This document shows positions 11,401 to 23,000 of a stretch of 64,000 nt of DNA, piece after piece. The translations under genes were made by a program, and so were the position numbers. Source of the DNA: Ridgeia piscesae (taxonomy: Eukaryota > Annelida > Polychaeta > Sabellida > Siboglinidae); the NCBI GenBank assembly GCA_025642075.2, contig JAODUO010000155.1, positions 351,001 through 415,000 on the forward strand, given 5' to 3'. The notes under the pieces were generated by a model. The model saw nothing but the letters and a program-made list of their open reading frames with translations, was not told where the DNA came from and did not search any database. Position 1 is the stretch's first letter; each line of letters starts with the position of its first letter.

Positions 11401-13902
11401 CACATCTGGTCAAAGATTATGGCCACCAGACACAGGACAGTCCACATCTGGTCAAAGATTATGGCCCCCAGACACAGGACAGTTCACATCTGGTCAAAGA
11501 TTATGGCCACCAGACACAGGACAGTTCACATCTGGTCAAAGATTATGGCCACCAGACACAGGCCAGTTCACATCTGGTCAAACAGTATGGCCACCAGACA
11601 CAGGGCAGTTCACATCTGGTCAAAGATTATGGCCACCAGACACAGGGCAGTTCACATCTGGTCAAAGAGTATGGCCACCAGACAGGGCAGTTCACATAGA
11701 ATTATTACACATGCATGCGCATGCATGCATGCACACACACACACCCACGCATGTATATATTCACTACTAAATGTGTATTTCTTTGTAAGCTTATATACAC
11801 ATTTGAGACATACTGTATCAAAACATGATAATTTCCCATAAGTATGTTCTCTGTAAGTTGCGTCTTGCATATCTATGCATAACATGTGTATGCAAGCTGC
11901 ACACAAAACCACTACATAACTGTGTTTATATGGATCAACATGAGCTTGCTGGATAATTATGTATACAGCCCAAGTATACTGAATAGTCATGCCCATGCTG
12001 TGAACCATGCAATGAGTGTTGACTTTACACTAAGCAATATGTCGAATAAAACTTAAGTCTGGTGATCTAAACCAAACATGCATGACCATGTCTTCACTAT
12101 GGATGGTAGAGGATGAGTCCAACCAAGACACTCCACAAACACAGAGTTAGTTTTTTATATATTGTCAAGGTCTTAAGTGATTAATAAAATGTGTTTGTAA
12201 CAAAATAAAGCTATTATAATTCCATTAAATAATTTTGGATTAATTATAATTACCAACGAGTTTTAAATTATCAAAGAATCCCTTTAATGCATGCACTCAT
12301 AATAAATAATTAGTGATATACTCACAAGTGTCCAGCACAAAGTCCTGCAGTGGGGGATACAACTGGTCAACAATGTCGCTCCAGTCCTGCAGAACCATCA
12401 CAGCCAGTTCTTCAGGACTCTTGAAGTACTTGATGGGGAGGCCATGCTTCGCAATCTGTGCTTTCAACTCACGTAACTTAGCATTGCTGTACTCAGACTC
12501 CGGTTCAAACACCCGCAACTTCTCCGCCCGCTCCTCCTCCGGTAGGTGCGTGTACAGATTGTCTACGTGGTCCGGCTGACGGAAGTAGAACCGACAGTAC
12601 TCATTGCGTCTGTCAAAGGCTGCATGGATCACTTCCAGTTCAGTGATGCTGCAGTGTTGATACTTTTGGTCAAGGACCCAGTCGTAGCCGGCTGAGGATG
12701 CAATGACAAGGTTACGGTCAAGCCAATGGCAGCTGGGACAGAGATCGTCATAGTGTGCAGGCAGAGGTTCGTGGTCCACAGGTCGATGGCTGCCATAGCG
12801 CTCACCAAGGAGACAGATGAAGAACGGAGCACATCGGTCAATGTAGTCAAGACATAGTTGGATAACAAGACCTGAGTTGGTTTGAGAGTCATTGATGCCC
12901 CAGCGCAGGTCTACGGGGGCACAGTATGTACCCCGCTCATGGCACAGGGCATTGATTCGAGGGAAGACCTTCTTTACCAGGATGTCTCGCTCAACCTGTG
13001 CACACAACACAACATAGTAGCATAATAAGACATCTTCTGAATACATACCAAGATATTATGTTTAAGGTCAATAGTGTGTGTTTATGGGCATATTCACAGC
13101 ATTGAGGGAAGCTGGTTTCTGAACATAACAGGTAGTACCAGCTCAGTAAATGACAACAGCATAATACTGATTGTACCCAGGTATGAGGTGTGGATGCCAC
13201 ATAGGGGCGATGGTGTACATGGAGAAGACACGGCATTGGTATGGTGCATCAGCTCAAAACATGCATCATTTTGGACTCCAGAAGTAAAAAGCACTGACAC
13301 AGTGAAATGCTATTGCCTTTATTAAGTGGTGAGGATTTTCAAACTTGACTAACAGATCCAGTGACATATTTGTAGATGGCAATAATTTGTATTATCTTTA
13401 TGATGGCATTGAAAAACATGAAATTCTGCAGCTAAAACTCCATGTACAGACTTGAAATAATGAGCCCCAAGTTTTTTATCCCTGAATGATTTCTGAAAAA
13501 TGTCTAAAGCTACAAATCATCTCAAATTGCCCAGTAGATAAGACACAACATGTCAGCCCAATATATGTAAATCTGACAGAAGTCAGGAGGCAGAAGCATT
13601 TAAAAAATGAACTTATTTATAACGGTTATAATTACCCAATGAATGTGTTCACGGACATATTTACAAACAACATATCTATGTAAGTTATACATCGCCATGG
13701 CAACAATGGGTCTGTCTGCCACCTGTACACCATGTGTACATGCCTGCACACACGCACGCTCGCACACACACGCACACACTGTATATATACATACACATAC
13801 CTGGAAGTCTTGGAAGGTTGAACTAATAAACGGGAAAATAGGTTTCCTGTACTGAAACTGTTTCTTCACGTAGCTTATCGAACGTTTCACCTTTGGCCCC
13901 AT
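2472..13902 (-). CDS. NACHT-domain ATPase, nephrocystin-3 / DDB_G0287407-like, N-terminal 720 aa (partial)
   Basis: Nine exons in phase: 13902-13801, 12995-12326, 11341-11134, 9702-9470, 9151-9000, 6837-6721, 6413-6086, 3645-3421, 2596-2472. The joined 2160 nt give 720 residues with no stop. Residues about 19-190 form a DUF4062-type module (FISSTFQDF...ERDILVKKVFP, then VDLRWGI, then APFFICLLGERYG). The NACHT NTPase follows: Walker A GDRGCGKTS at about 346-354, Walker B VIVIDGVDEL at about 436-445, then WLPPVLPP, CLSDEQ and ISRHGLS-like helical segments. Exon 9 holds AFHKQLAKFF and RRTEELPWHLE, the hinge that precedes C-terminal TPR or other repeats in this family. Those repeats lie beyond the left edge. 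Family members are STAND-type ATPases; nephrocystin-3 is ciliary, but ciliary function here is only inference. Exon 9 uses a GC donor. Exon 7 has an alternative donor at 6101, also in phase. The start Met is followed directly by the conserved N-terminus, so I trust it. Confidence 0.85.
2868..3440. repeat. 53-bp minisatellite, about 10 copies, spanning the exon 8 donor
   Basis: Unit GTCACATAACTATAACACAA + CCCTACCCAGCAGGCTGTAT + TCAACATCCGTAT. On the minus strand each unit reads GTTGAATACAGCCTGCTGG followed by GTAGGG. This is the last 19 coding bases of NACHT exon 8 plus its donor, with one mismatch. The copy at 3390-3440 is the real exon/intron junction; the rest lie in intron 8. Confidence 0.9.
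3612..5712. repeat. 68-bp minisatellite, about 31 copies, spanning the exon 8 acceptor
   Basis: Near-perfect 68-bp unit (plus strand GTCGCAGGGCATCAGCCACC, then CAGCCTGTCAGTGCTGGACA, and so on). On the minus strand each unit carries a pyrimidine-rich tract, CACTGACAG, and then the first 28 coding bases of NACHT exon 8. The outermost copy (3612-3660) is the genuine exon start. Because 68 is not a multiple of three, open frames rotate and give long spurious reading frames. Confidence 0.95.
5713..6085. other. intron 7 remainder of NACHT gene
   Basis: No feature recognised between the 68-bp array and the exon 7 donor. Confidence 0.5.
6838..8999. other. NACHT intron 5 with dispersed-repeat fragments
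   Basis: AT-rich intron. Two related blocks, at about 7430-7460 and 8498-8530, share GTCCCTYTGATGAGGG and ACACYCT, suggesting fragments of one dispersed repeat. No exon seen. Confidence 0.5.
10223..10324. repeat. imperfect inverted repeat (hairpin) in NACHT intron 3
   Basis: Arms of about 45 nt (10223-10267 and 10281-10324): ATAAATACCCTGTCACATG pairs with CATGTGCGACAGG-CTATTTAT-like sequence around a 13-nt loop. Probably the relic of a small foldback element. The surrounding intron (9703-11133) holds nothing else I can name. Confidence 0.55.
11366..11697. repeat. 42-bp minisatellite, about 8 copies
   Basis: Unit TTATGGCCACCAGACACAGG + ACAGTTCACATCTGGTCAAA + GA. It begins about 25 nt from the acceptor of NACHT exon 3 (minus strand), inside intron 2. 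Being a multiple of three it leaves open frames, but differences between copies do not favour silent sites. Confidence 0.9.
11709..11747. repeat. CATG/CA dinucleotide-type microsatellite
   Basis: Alternating CATGCATGCGCATGCATGCA run followed by (CA)n, directly beside the 42-bp array. Confidence 0.7.
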
Positions 13903-14036
13903 ATTTATATCAGCCCAAGGTGAACAAGTAGGACTTCTAACACAGGCAGGTCATTGTACACATTTCTAGTTACATCTGAAATAAAAAGCGATACACACAT
14001 TACAAGTGATGTTCACACAGAAAGATCCATAAAGAA

Positions 14037-14039
<3 letters not shown>

Positions 14040-14077
<38 letters not shown>

Positions 14078-14097
14078 AAAATATATTTAACATAATA

Positions 14098-14147
<50 letters not shown>

Positions 14148-14153
14148 CATATA
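14040..14153. repeat. (TA)n microsatellite, two blocks
   Basis: Two long TA runs separated by AACAAAATATATTTAACA. Produces spurious Tyr/Ile open frames on both strands. Confidence 0.9.
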
Positions 14154-15092
14154 TATTGTTATGTTCCAAACAGATGACTGTGTAACATATACAATGTGTT
14201 GTGATGACATCAACAACCAGGACCTGTGTAGCAGCCTACCATGAATTTCCACCATGGGGAGTCAATGATGCACATGATGAAATGGCTAACCAAGTTTTCC
14301 TCTTGGAATCTAAGAACCCTAAGAAGTCACCCATGCATGACCATAAGAGACACCATCTTAGTGGGACTTGTCTGACTGCCACAACGACACAGAGAAAATA
14401 ATGGAAACAGCTTATCATATTAAGTGGATGACATAACTATGTAAGGTATATTCAGAATATAGGCATACTATTACAAACACAGGTATAGCACAAACATAAA
14501 CACACATGGCATGATAAATAAATTATCTAGGTTGCGGAGGGAAAAGACATACAGAGCACTGATTACATATTACAACTTTTAATAAAATTCCTTAAAACAA
14601 CCAAATGACCCACACTTTATGCTAACACATCAGAGAGTGTTTTGTATTATTTTGTATCATAATTATAAAATGCAATTTTTGAATTAACACAACAACTTAA
14701 CTAATAGCTAAAATAACATAATATTATCTGTGTCCAGGGACAACAACACACACTACAAGTACACACATTTATACAGATACATGAATGATACTTCCAGAGA
14801 TATTTCATCTTGAAAATGACAAGCTCAAAACAGAAAAACCTAAAGATAAACTTTACATTTGGACATTAAAATAAGTTTTATTCAGATATGTCATTTTGTT
14901 TGTATTTTATATGCCTTTTTATTTATTTTCCCTGATTACCTTACCTCAGGGAAAAATCTCATAACTTCACAGTTCCCCACACATATGATAATAAACGATT
15001 AATAAAAGATGGCTTATTCATGTATTGGGGTAGATGCCACCTTTGTTAGCTATCAGTCTAATAAATATATCAATAATTATATATATATAAAA

Positions 15093-15490
15093 TAGGCTTG
15101 GGCGAGGATTGTTCATTCAAATTAACCATATTTCTGCAAAGCTTACACATATAAGTATTAATGTTTCTTATTAGTTCAGCGTAGTTGGTATCACCAATCG
15201 GTAGAGTAATCATTGATCTTCAAAATACACTTTATTCTGATTGAATTGGTCAAACATTGACACGTCACAATGTTTGAGAACAAAGCCTATTTTACGCTTA
15301 CATTTTTACCCTGATGGTACGCACGATGGATAGCTCGCGCCAGCGTAACAACATAGCATCTTAGCACAGGCACCATGTCGCACAGGCAGTTTTTAGGCAT
15401 ATAATTTTTATTCCACAAAGATTAATACTTCTATGTGTAAGTCATGCAGAAATATGGTTAATTTGAGTGAAAAATCCTTGCCCAAGCCTA
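15093..15490. mobile_element. MITE-like inverted-repeat element, about 400 bp
   Basis: Left end TAGGCTTGGGCGAGGATT and right end AATCCTTGCCCAAGCCTA are inverted copies. The inverted arms extend about 70-75 nt (CAAATTAACCATATTTCTGC matched by GCAGAAATATGGTTAATTTG). The interior has no open frame. The flanks are TA-rich, so the target duplication is unclear. Confidence 0.7.
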
Positions 15491-16598
15491 TATAATATGC
15501 AAAAATTTATTGACCCAAGCAACACAGTAATTGTAAAATAATTAACCCACAAGACATGTCTCTTGATCTCAGTCCCAAGACTTAATTAATGTTACATCAA
15601 GAAGAAACACTATACATCAACAGCTCTGTATTCGTCCTGCTGCAAGTTCAGTGCCTGTCTGTATATCTGAAAGCATGCCAACAAACATCTGGCATGTCTA
15701 ATATCAGTTTCTAAGTAGTATGAGCAAGGTTAGTGACATATAGACCTGGGTATAATGGCCACCATGACACTCTGACCTATTGAGAAGATGTCTCACATGG
15801 ACTACACCATGACACAACCCTCACATTTAAATCAAAGGCTGAATTAAAAATAGTCTAGTGAATGACTTGGCAGTACATGGGGTCGCACGCATGAACAGCG
15901 TCATAAATAGATCTCAACATCTATCACAGCTCTCCTTAGCACAGACTGTGCTACTGGAAATCTATTCAGGCCCATAGCATGGCTGTTTCTTAACCAGTGA
16001 TTGCATGCAGGCTCCTAAAACATTCCAACTGCAACTCCCTTTTAAACTGGCAATTGCAGACTCCCCGAAACTCCAACTGCACTTGCTAGAGGCTAATAAA
16101 ATCCAACTGCACCCAGAGACTAGTTCAACAGCACCCTCAAGAGGATAACAAAACATTCTAACGTTCAGCACTCCCTATAGGGGCTAACACACTTTCCAAT
16201 TGCCCACATAGGCTGACATAAAATTCTAATGGCATCCATTTGAAGCTATAAAAAACCTCCAAGTGTACATTTGAAACTTTCAAAAACATCCACTCTTGGG
16301 AACTTGAAACTACAACATTCATCATAACTATTTTCCCTCATCACACCATCACATACTTGTTTAATTACGCCTCATGAAGTATATATTTATAGTTGGGACA
16401 CTTGTGTGCAATAGGGTTCACAAGGTTTCAAAAAAATATGCTCTAATAAACAGGTTGACAAATGATACACACATTTTCACTGTAGTGTCAGATTAAATCC
16501 TCCTCACAAGTTTGGCTGTTTGCCATGAAAGCTATCCCTGGCAAATCCCTTATGCAAAGTATGGAAGTTAGCCAAGTCTAACTAGTTTATTGACTTCT

Positions 16599-16695
16599 CC
16601 AGTCGCCACTGCCTCAGCTGTGAGAACAGCACTAATACCTAACCCAATTTGAAGATGGATAAACAATTTCTAGGAATACCATTAAAACAATGACT
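16599..16695. repeat. relic arm of foldback family
   Basis: CCAGTCGCCACTGCCTCAGC...GAGAACAGC...CCCAATTTGAAGATGGAT...GGAATACCATTA matches the arms of the element at 48220-48642 and the copy at 60290-60382, with several differences. Confidence 0.65.
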
Positions 16696-17261
16696 TGGTC
16701 ATCATGGTTTCAATCAGAATTCATAATGTTCTTGAAGTGCAGTTTATTAGTTATACGTTATTACTGTGTCTCTGTGTGTAACTACAGTAGGTTAACAGTA
16801 CTTACATTTATGTTTAACTCAACGAGCATTATAACTGTTAAATGTTATCTAAATATCCTTACGAGGGTACTTTCAATAAAAGCTACAATTACTACTCTTT
16901 CTTGAAGTTTGTAGCAGAAATATCAAAGAAAGGTACTTATGTATTGCATTAATAAATGATCACAGTCCAAGCACTTCAATAAACATTTATACATAAGTAA
17001 TCTGATATGTGTTGCATTCATTGCCAATTACATACAACCCTGACAGCATATCTACTGAGTGTATAACCAGACTGAAAGGAACGTAAGCATTGCCATGGTA
17101 ACACAACTGTCAGTTGTGGTGTGGCTTGTCTTCCTTGGTGATAGACAGACAGAGATATTTATAGTGGTGCTCACAACCAGATACAGAACTACAGAAGGCT
17201 CCCACTCAAGTCTCCAGTTACACACCAACTTCACCCGGCTGGTGCACTAAACCTCAGTGAG

Positions 17262-20020
17262 GCTTAGTGTATGTCACAGGCACTGTACTCTCAGTGACGT
17301 TTAGTGTACCAGCTTCACACAGCACAGTACTCTCAGTGAGGTTTAGTGTACCAGCTTCACACAGCACTGTACTCTCAGTGAGGTTTAGTGTACCAGCTTC
17401 AAACAGCACTGTACTCTCAGTGAGGTTTAGTGTACCAGCTTCAAACAGCACTGTACTCTCAGTGAGGTTTAGTGTACCAGCTTCAAACAGCACTGAACTC
17501 TCAGTGAGGTTTAGTGTACCAGCTTCAAACAGCACTGTACTCTCAGTGAGGTTTAGTGTACCAGCTTCAAACAGCACTGCACTCTCAGTGAGGTTTAGTG
17601 TACCAGCTTCAAACAGCACTGCACTCTCAGTGAGGTTTAGTGTACCAGCTTCAAACAGCACTGAACTCTCAGTGAGGTTTAGTGTACCAGCTTCAAACAG
17701 CACTGTACTCTCAGTGAGGTTTAGTGTACCAGCTTCACACAGCACTGCACTCTCAGTGAGGTTTAGTGTACCAGCTTCAAACAGCACTGCATTCTCAGTG
17801 AGGTTTAGTGTACCAGCTTCAAACAGCACTGCACTCTCAGTGAGGTTTAGTGTACCAGCTTCAAACAGCACTGAACTCTCAGTGAGGTTTAGTGTACCAG
17901 CTTCAAACAGCACTGTACTCTCAGTGAGGTTTAGTGTACCAGCTTCACACAGCACTGCACTCTCAGTGAGGTTTAGTGTACCAGCTTCAAACAGCACTGC
18001 ATTCTCAGTGAGGTTTAGTGTACCAGCTTCACACAGCACTGTACTCTCAGTGACATTTAGTGTACCAGCTTCAAACAGCACTGTACTCTCAGTGAGGTTT
18101 AGTGTACCAGCTTCAAACAGCACTGTACTCTCAGTGAGGTTTAGTGTACCAGCTTCAAACAGCACTGCACTCTCAGTGAGGTTTAGTGTATCAGCTTCAA
18201 ACAGCACTGAACTCTCAGTGAGGTTTAGTGTATCAGCTTCAAACATCACTGTACTCTCAGTGAGGTTTAGTGTATCAGCTTCACACAGCACTGAACTCTC
18301 AGTGAGGTTTAGTGTATCAGCTTCAAACAGCACTGAACTCTCAGTGAGGTTTAGTGTATCAGCTTCAAACATCACTGTACTCTCAGTGAGGTTTAGTGTA
18401 TCAGCTTCAAACATCACTGTACTCTCAGTGAGGTTTAGTGTATCAGCTTCACACAGCACTGAACTCTCAGTGAGGTTTAGTGTATCAGCTTCAAACAGCA
18501 CTGAACTCTCAGTGAGGTTTAGTGTATCAGCTTCAAACATCACTGTACTCTCAGTGAGGTTTAGTGTATCAGCTTCACACAGCACTGAACTCTCAGTGAG
18601 GTTTAGTGTATCAGCTTCAAACAGCACTGAACTCTCAGTGAGGTTTAGTGTATCAGCTTCAAACATCACTGTACTCTCAGTGAGGTTTAGTGTATCAGCT
18701 TCAAACAGCACTGAACTCTCAGTGAGGTTTAGTGTACCAGCTTCAAACAGCACTGTACTCTCAGTGAGGTTTAGTGTACCAGCTTCAAACAGCACTGTAC
18801 TCTCAGTGAGGTTTAGTGTACCAGCTTCAAACAGCACTGTACTCTCAGTGAGGTTTAGTGTACCAGCTTCAAACAGCACTGTACTCTCAGTGAGGTTTAG
18901 TGTACCAGCTTCAAACAGCACTGCACTCTCAGTGAGGTTTAGTGTATCAGCTTCAAACAGCACTGAACTCTCAGTGAGGTTTAGTGTACCAGCTTCAAAC
19001 AGCACTGTACTCTCAGTGAGGTTTAGTGTACCAGCTTCAAACAGCACTGCACTCTCAGTGACGTTTAGTGTACCAGCTTCAAACAGCACTGTACTCTCAG
19101 TGAGGTTTAGTGTACCAGTTTCAAACAGCACTGTACTCTCAGTGAGGTTTAGTGTACCAGCTTCAAACAGCACTGCACTCTCAGTGAGGTTTAGTGTACC
19201 AGCTTCACACAGCACTGTACTCTCAGTGACATTTAGTGTACCAGCTTCAAACAGCACTGTACTCTCAGTGAGGTTTAGTGTACCAGCTTCACACAGCACT
19301 GAACTCTCAGTGAGGTTTAGTGTACCAGCTTCAAACAGCACTGTACTCTCAGTGAGGTTTAGTGTACCAGCTTCAAACAGCACTGTACTCTCAGTGACAT
19401 TTAGTGTACCAGCTTCAAACAGCACTGTACTCTCAGTGAGGTTTAGTGTACCAGCTTCAAACAGCACTGAACTCTCAGTGAGGTTTAGTGTATCAGCTTC
19501 AAACAGCACTGAACTCTCAGTGAGGTTTAGTGTATCAGCTTCAAACAGCACTGTACTCTCAGTGAGGTTTAGTGTACCAGCTTCAAACAGCACTGTACTC
19601 TCAGTGAGGTTTAGTGTACCAGCTTCAAACAGCACTGTACTCTCAGTGAGGTTTAGTGTACCAGCTTCAAACAGCACTGTACTCTCAGTGAGGTTTAGTG
19701 TACCAGCTTCAAACAGCACTGCACTCTCAGTGAGGTTTAGTGTATCAGCTTCAAACAGCACTGAACTCTCAGTGAGGTTTAGTGTACCAGCTTCAAACAG
19801 CACTGTACTCTCAGTGAGGTTTAGTGTACCAGCTTCAAACAGCACTGCACTCTCAGTGAGGTTTAATGTACCAGCTTCACACAGCACTGTACTCTCAGTG
19901 ACATTTAGTGTACCAGCTTCAAACAGCACTGTACTCTCAGTGAGGTTTAGTGTACCAGCTTCAAACAGCACTGTACTCTCAGTGAGGTTTAGTGTACCAG
20001 CTTCAAACAGCACTGCACAT
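17262..20020. repeat. 42-bp satellite, about 65 copies, with a higher-order block
   Basis: Unit TGTACTCTCAGTGAGGTTTA + GTGTACCAGCTTCAAACAGC + AC. It stays open for more than 900 codons on both strands because 42 is a multiple of three. Variation falls at the same few sites (GTACC/GTATC, AAACAG/CACAG/AAACATC, TGTACT/TGAACT/TGCACT, GAGG/GACG/GACA). Those changes alter residues in both frames, so I call it non-coding. Between about 18190 and 18720 the variants follow a three-unit (126-bp) order repeated several times. Confidence 0.9.
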
Positions 20021-20046
20021 TTCATGTCTAGTTTGCCAGAGAACAC

Positions 20047-23000
20047 ATGCTCAAACACATTTCACAGCATCCCAGTAGTTTGATTTATAATGTTGCTTCT
20101 GACTGAACCATTACACATATAATACACAATAAACATAAGATATTCCGATACAGTGCCACTGCCAGTACATAATAGCTGATTAAACATGTTTACCTTAATA
20201 AATGTGATGGGTGTACGTGTACTAGCAATGACACCACAACAATAACAATTGGAAGTAAGTATTGGAACAACTGTTACATAGAAGTAAGTTTTTTGCCTGG
20301 CATCAGTTTCATACCAATACATTTTTCCAAGTTTGTACTTGTAAACATTGTGCATTGATGATGTGATCATCTGATTAACTTATGACTTACAATTTTGTTG
20401 TAACAAAAAGTTGTCCATATCCACAAATATGATATATTTAATACAACAGTTGTCTTTAGAGTAATGATCACCATGGTATATCATGATGATCCAGAATTAG
20501 TTTTTGTCATTGGCTAGACTGTGCCATCTCCATTCAGTACATTGAATAGAATTTAGTGATGTTACCTGGCAAAACGTTTATTATTCATTATACCCTGCTT
20601 TCCCTGTCTGCCCCAGCTGCCCACTGTGATGCTGGTGTCTAATAAGGTAAGTACTTTTCCTCAGGTGATGTATTACGTGAGCATTTCACAGAGTGATCGA
20701 ACTGCCTAAAGAGGTACATTCTACTACCTTTATCTGGCTGCTGTGGATTGACTGAAGAAGAGCAGCTTAGTGCAGCCAGAGTCAGCAACACTATACGCCT
20801 GACTCATATGTCAAACATGTGTCAAATGTAATACTCTCATTAAAGGGGTATAACTTGCCAGACCAACCAGGGGCTGTAGCATTTGACTTAACATACCATG
20901 CAGATCTATGACGTGCTAATTATTACAATACAAGACATTCCTAACTGGTGTTTAAATAAGCATTAATGATACTCATCTTAAGTTCTAGGCCAACACCAGG
21001 CACAACCACAGCGCTTGCATGACTAACTGTGGGCAGCCACTAGGAATTTATAATATAAATACTCGGTATTGTCTGTTCAGTTCAACTGTGAATGACAACA
21101 TATACAGGCCTAGCCAACCTGCCAATTTAATCCCAAATCTACACACAAAGCCTATCCAGACTTCATCCAACTCAATCAATTCTAAATCAGTATGAGATTA
21201 CTGGGTTATTATTACATTTTTACGTAGACAGATTTATAAGTAAGATGAAATGCAACAAATAACCCAAATTACACATGTAACCCAAACTATACGAGCAACC
21301 CAATTATATAGTTTTATTTAGTAGTAATAATTATGTCTTAGCATTAAAAAAATTAAGATTTTATGTGTGATATTGATAACTGTACCATGTAAAGGGCCTC
21401 AGAACACTTATTTGGATGGACACATATTACAGTCACATCGTGTCTCATTGAACAATCCTGATGTCAGAAATCTAGCAACGGTAGAGTATCGATTGTTAAT
21501 TGTACATTAATGGAAACCTATTATTTGTGTATGGATAACTTGCAATTGTATATGTGATACTAGAACAAGAACAAGATGTTTATTTTTGACCCCAACAAGT
21601 ACAGGAATTAATAATCATAAGGTGTACATAAACAACTGTGAACTATGAAATGGGGGTCAGTGACTTCTATTAAGACTGAAAGGTCGCAATTACAGGAGCC
21701 ACTTGTAGAATTATACATTTAATTTGACTCTCTACATACGAATGTATTGTATTTTTTCTTCAATGTGATTTTTATCTCTTTGTAGGTGAAACTATCTCTG
21801 ATGCATGTGTGTCTGTAGTACAAGTAGAAATAATTAAGTGACAATCCATAAATACATATAACTTTTCTTTGCATCTATCCGTGTATGCGTATATTAAAAT
21901 ACTAATGACTTTGAAGACTTAACTGACATAATTATGTAACAATCAGATATTGTACATGCATTTTGATATTTTTGTAAGAGATTTTTTTAAAGTAATATGC
22001 AAACCCACGTAAACTGTGAGTAACATTTTTTTCCAAAAATTAATTCTGGAGTATTATTTATAATGTGAGGCAAATTGTATTTAAGGCATTGTTTGGAAAA
22101 TTTGTGTCTTGTCACAAAGTCAGATGTGTGAATATTTATAGCTTTGTGAGTATTATGACTGTGTATATTATAATTGAGGATAATATTCCAATTTCATAAA
22201 TAAACTGGGAAATTACCATGCCTATATTTATAGAAAATGTTTAGTTCTTGCAATTTTAATTGATCATAAATAAAATACATATATACAACATATCTGACAG
22301 AATATTTCTTATGTATGTGTAAGTAGATCTAAAAGTGTATCTCTCTCTCCCCACTCACCCTCCCCAGCCCTGGGTATGTCTATAAACAAACTTCAGGAAC
22401 TGAGTGTTGAGTGTTTACAGTAGCTTTACATATAACCATGCTGGGTAATGGGTATTGACATAAGAACTCTCTGGCTGGCCAATTAGTGTACTGTCCACTA
22501 ATCACAATTTTACAATAGCCTTTGTATTTACATGGTACCTTCACAGTACTGACACTGACAGTACCTATGCACACATGCAATGGTAAAATCACCCCTGCTC
22601 TAAAATGGTTGGTAGGAAGCCTTTGGGGTTAGCAAGGACATCAATAACTTCAGGTCAAACTAGGTCACTACCATACAGCTCGCAAGAGACACCATGCCAC
22701 AGCAGAAACATATTCGCCATATAGACTATACAATTAGTAACAAAGGGCATTTATTAAATACTGTACATAAACAAATTGGTAGTTTTACGTTAGCAGCACA
22801 TACATGACTAACCTTGTAGTACTCAGAGCTTATAATATTGATAGTTCTATAATGGAAACATGTCTAACCCTCTATTGCACTTTCCTACAGACTCAACACT
22901 CAAACTGCCACAGGCAAATTTAGATTGTCTAGGGCATCATATGCCCCCCAGCCCCCTCCATCGATTCAATAACCCTAATTTCAATTGGAAGAAGGTAATA

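Larger units (their letters stand above)
13903..17255. other. non-coding stretch upstream of NACHT gene
   Basis: Holds the TA microsatellite, one inverted-repeat element and one foldback-arm relic listed separately. It should contain the NACHT promoter just above 13902, but I see no clear core element. No exon recognised. Confidence 0.4.

Noticed and set aside
13954..14255. Tyr/Ile-rich membrane-like reading frames
   Set aside because: Translation of a TA microsatellite.
17254..20083. Open frames of 934-938 codons on both strands
   Set aside because: They are a consequence of a 42-bp repeat; copy differences change residues in both frames and no gene signals flank them.
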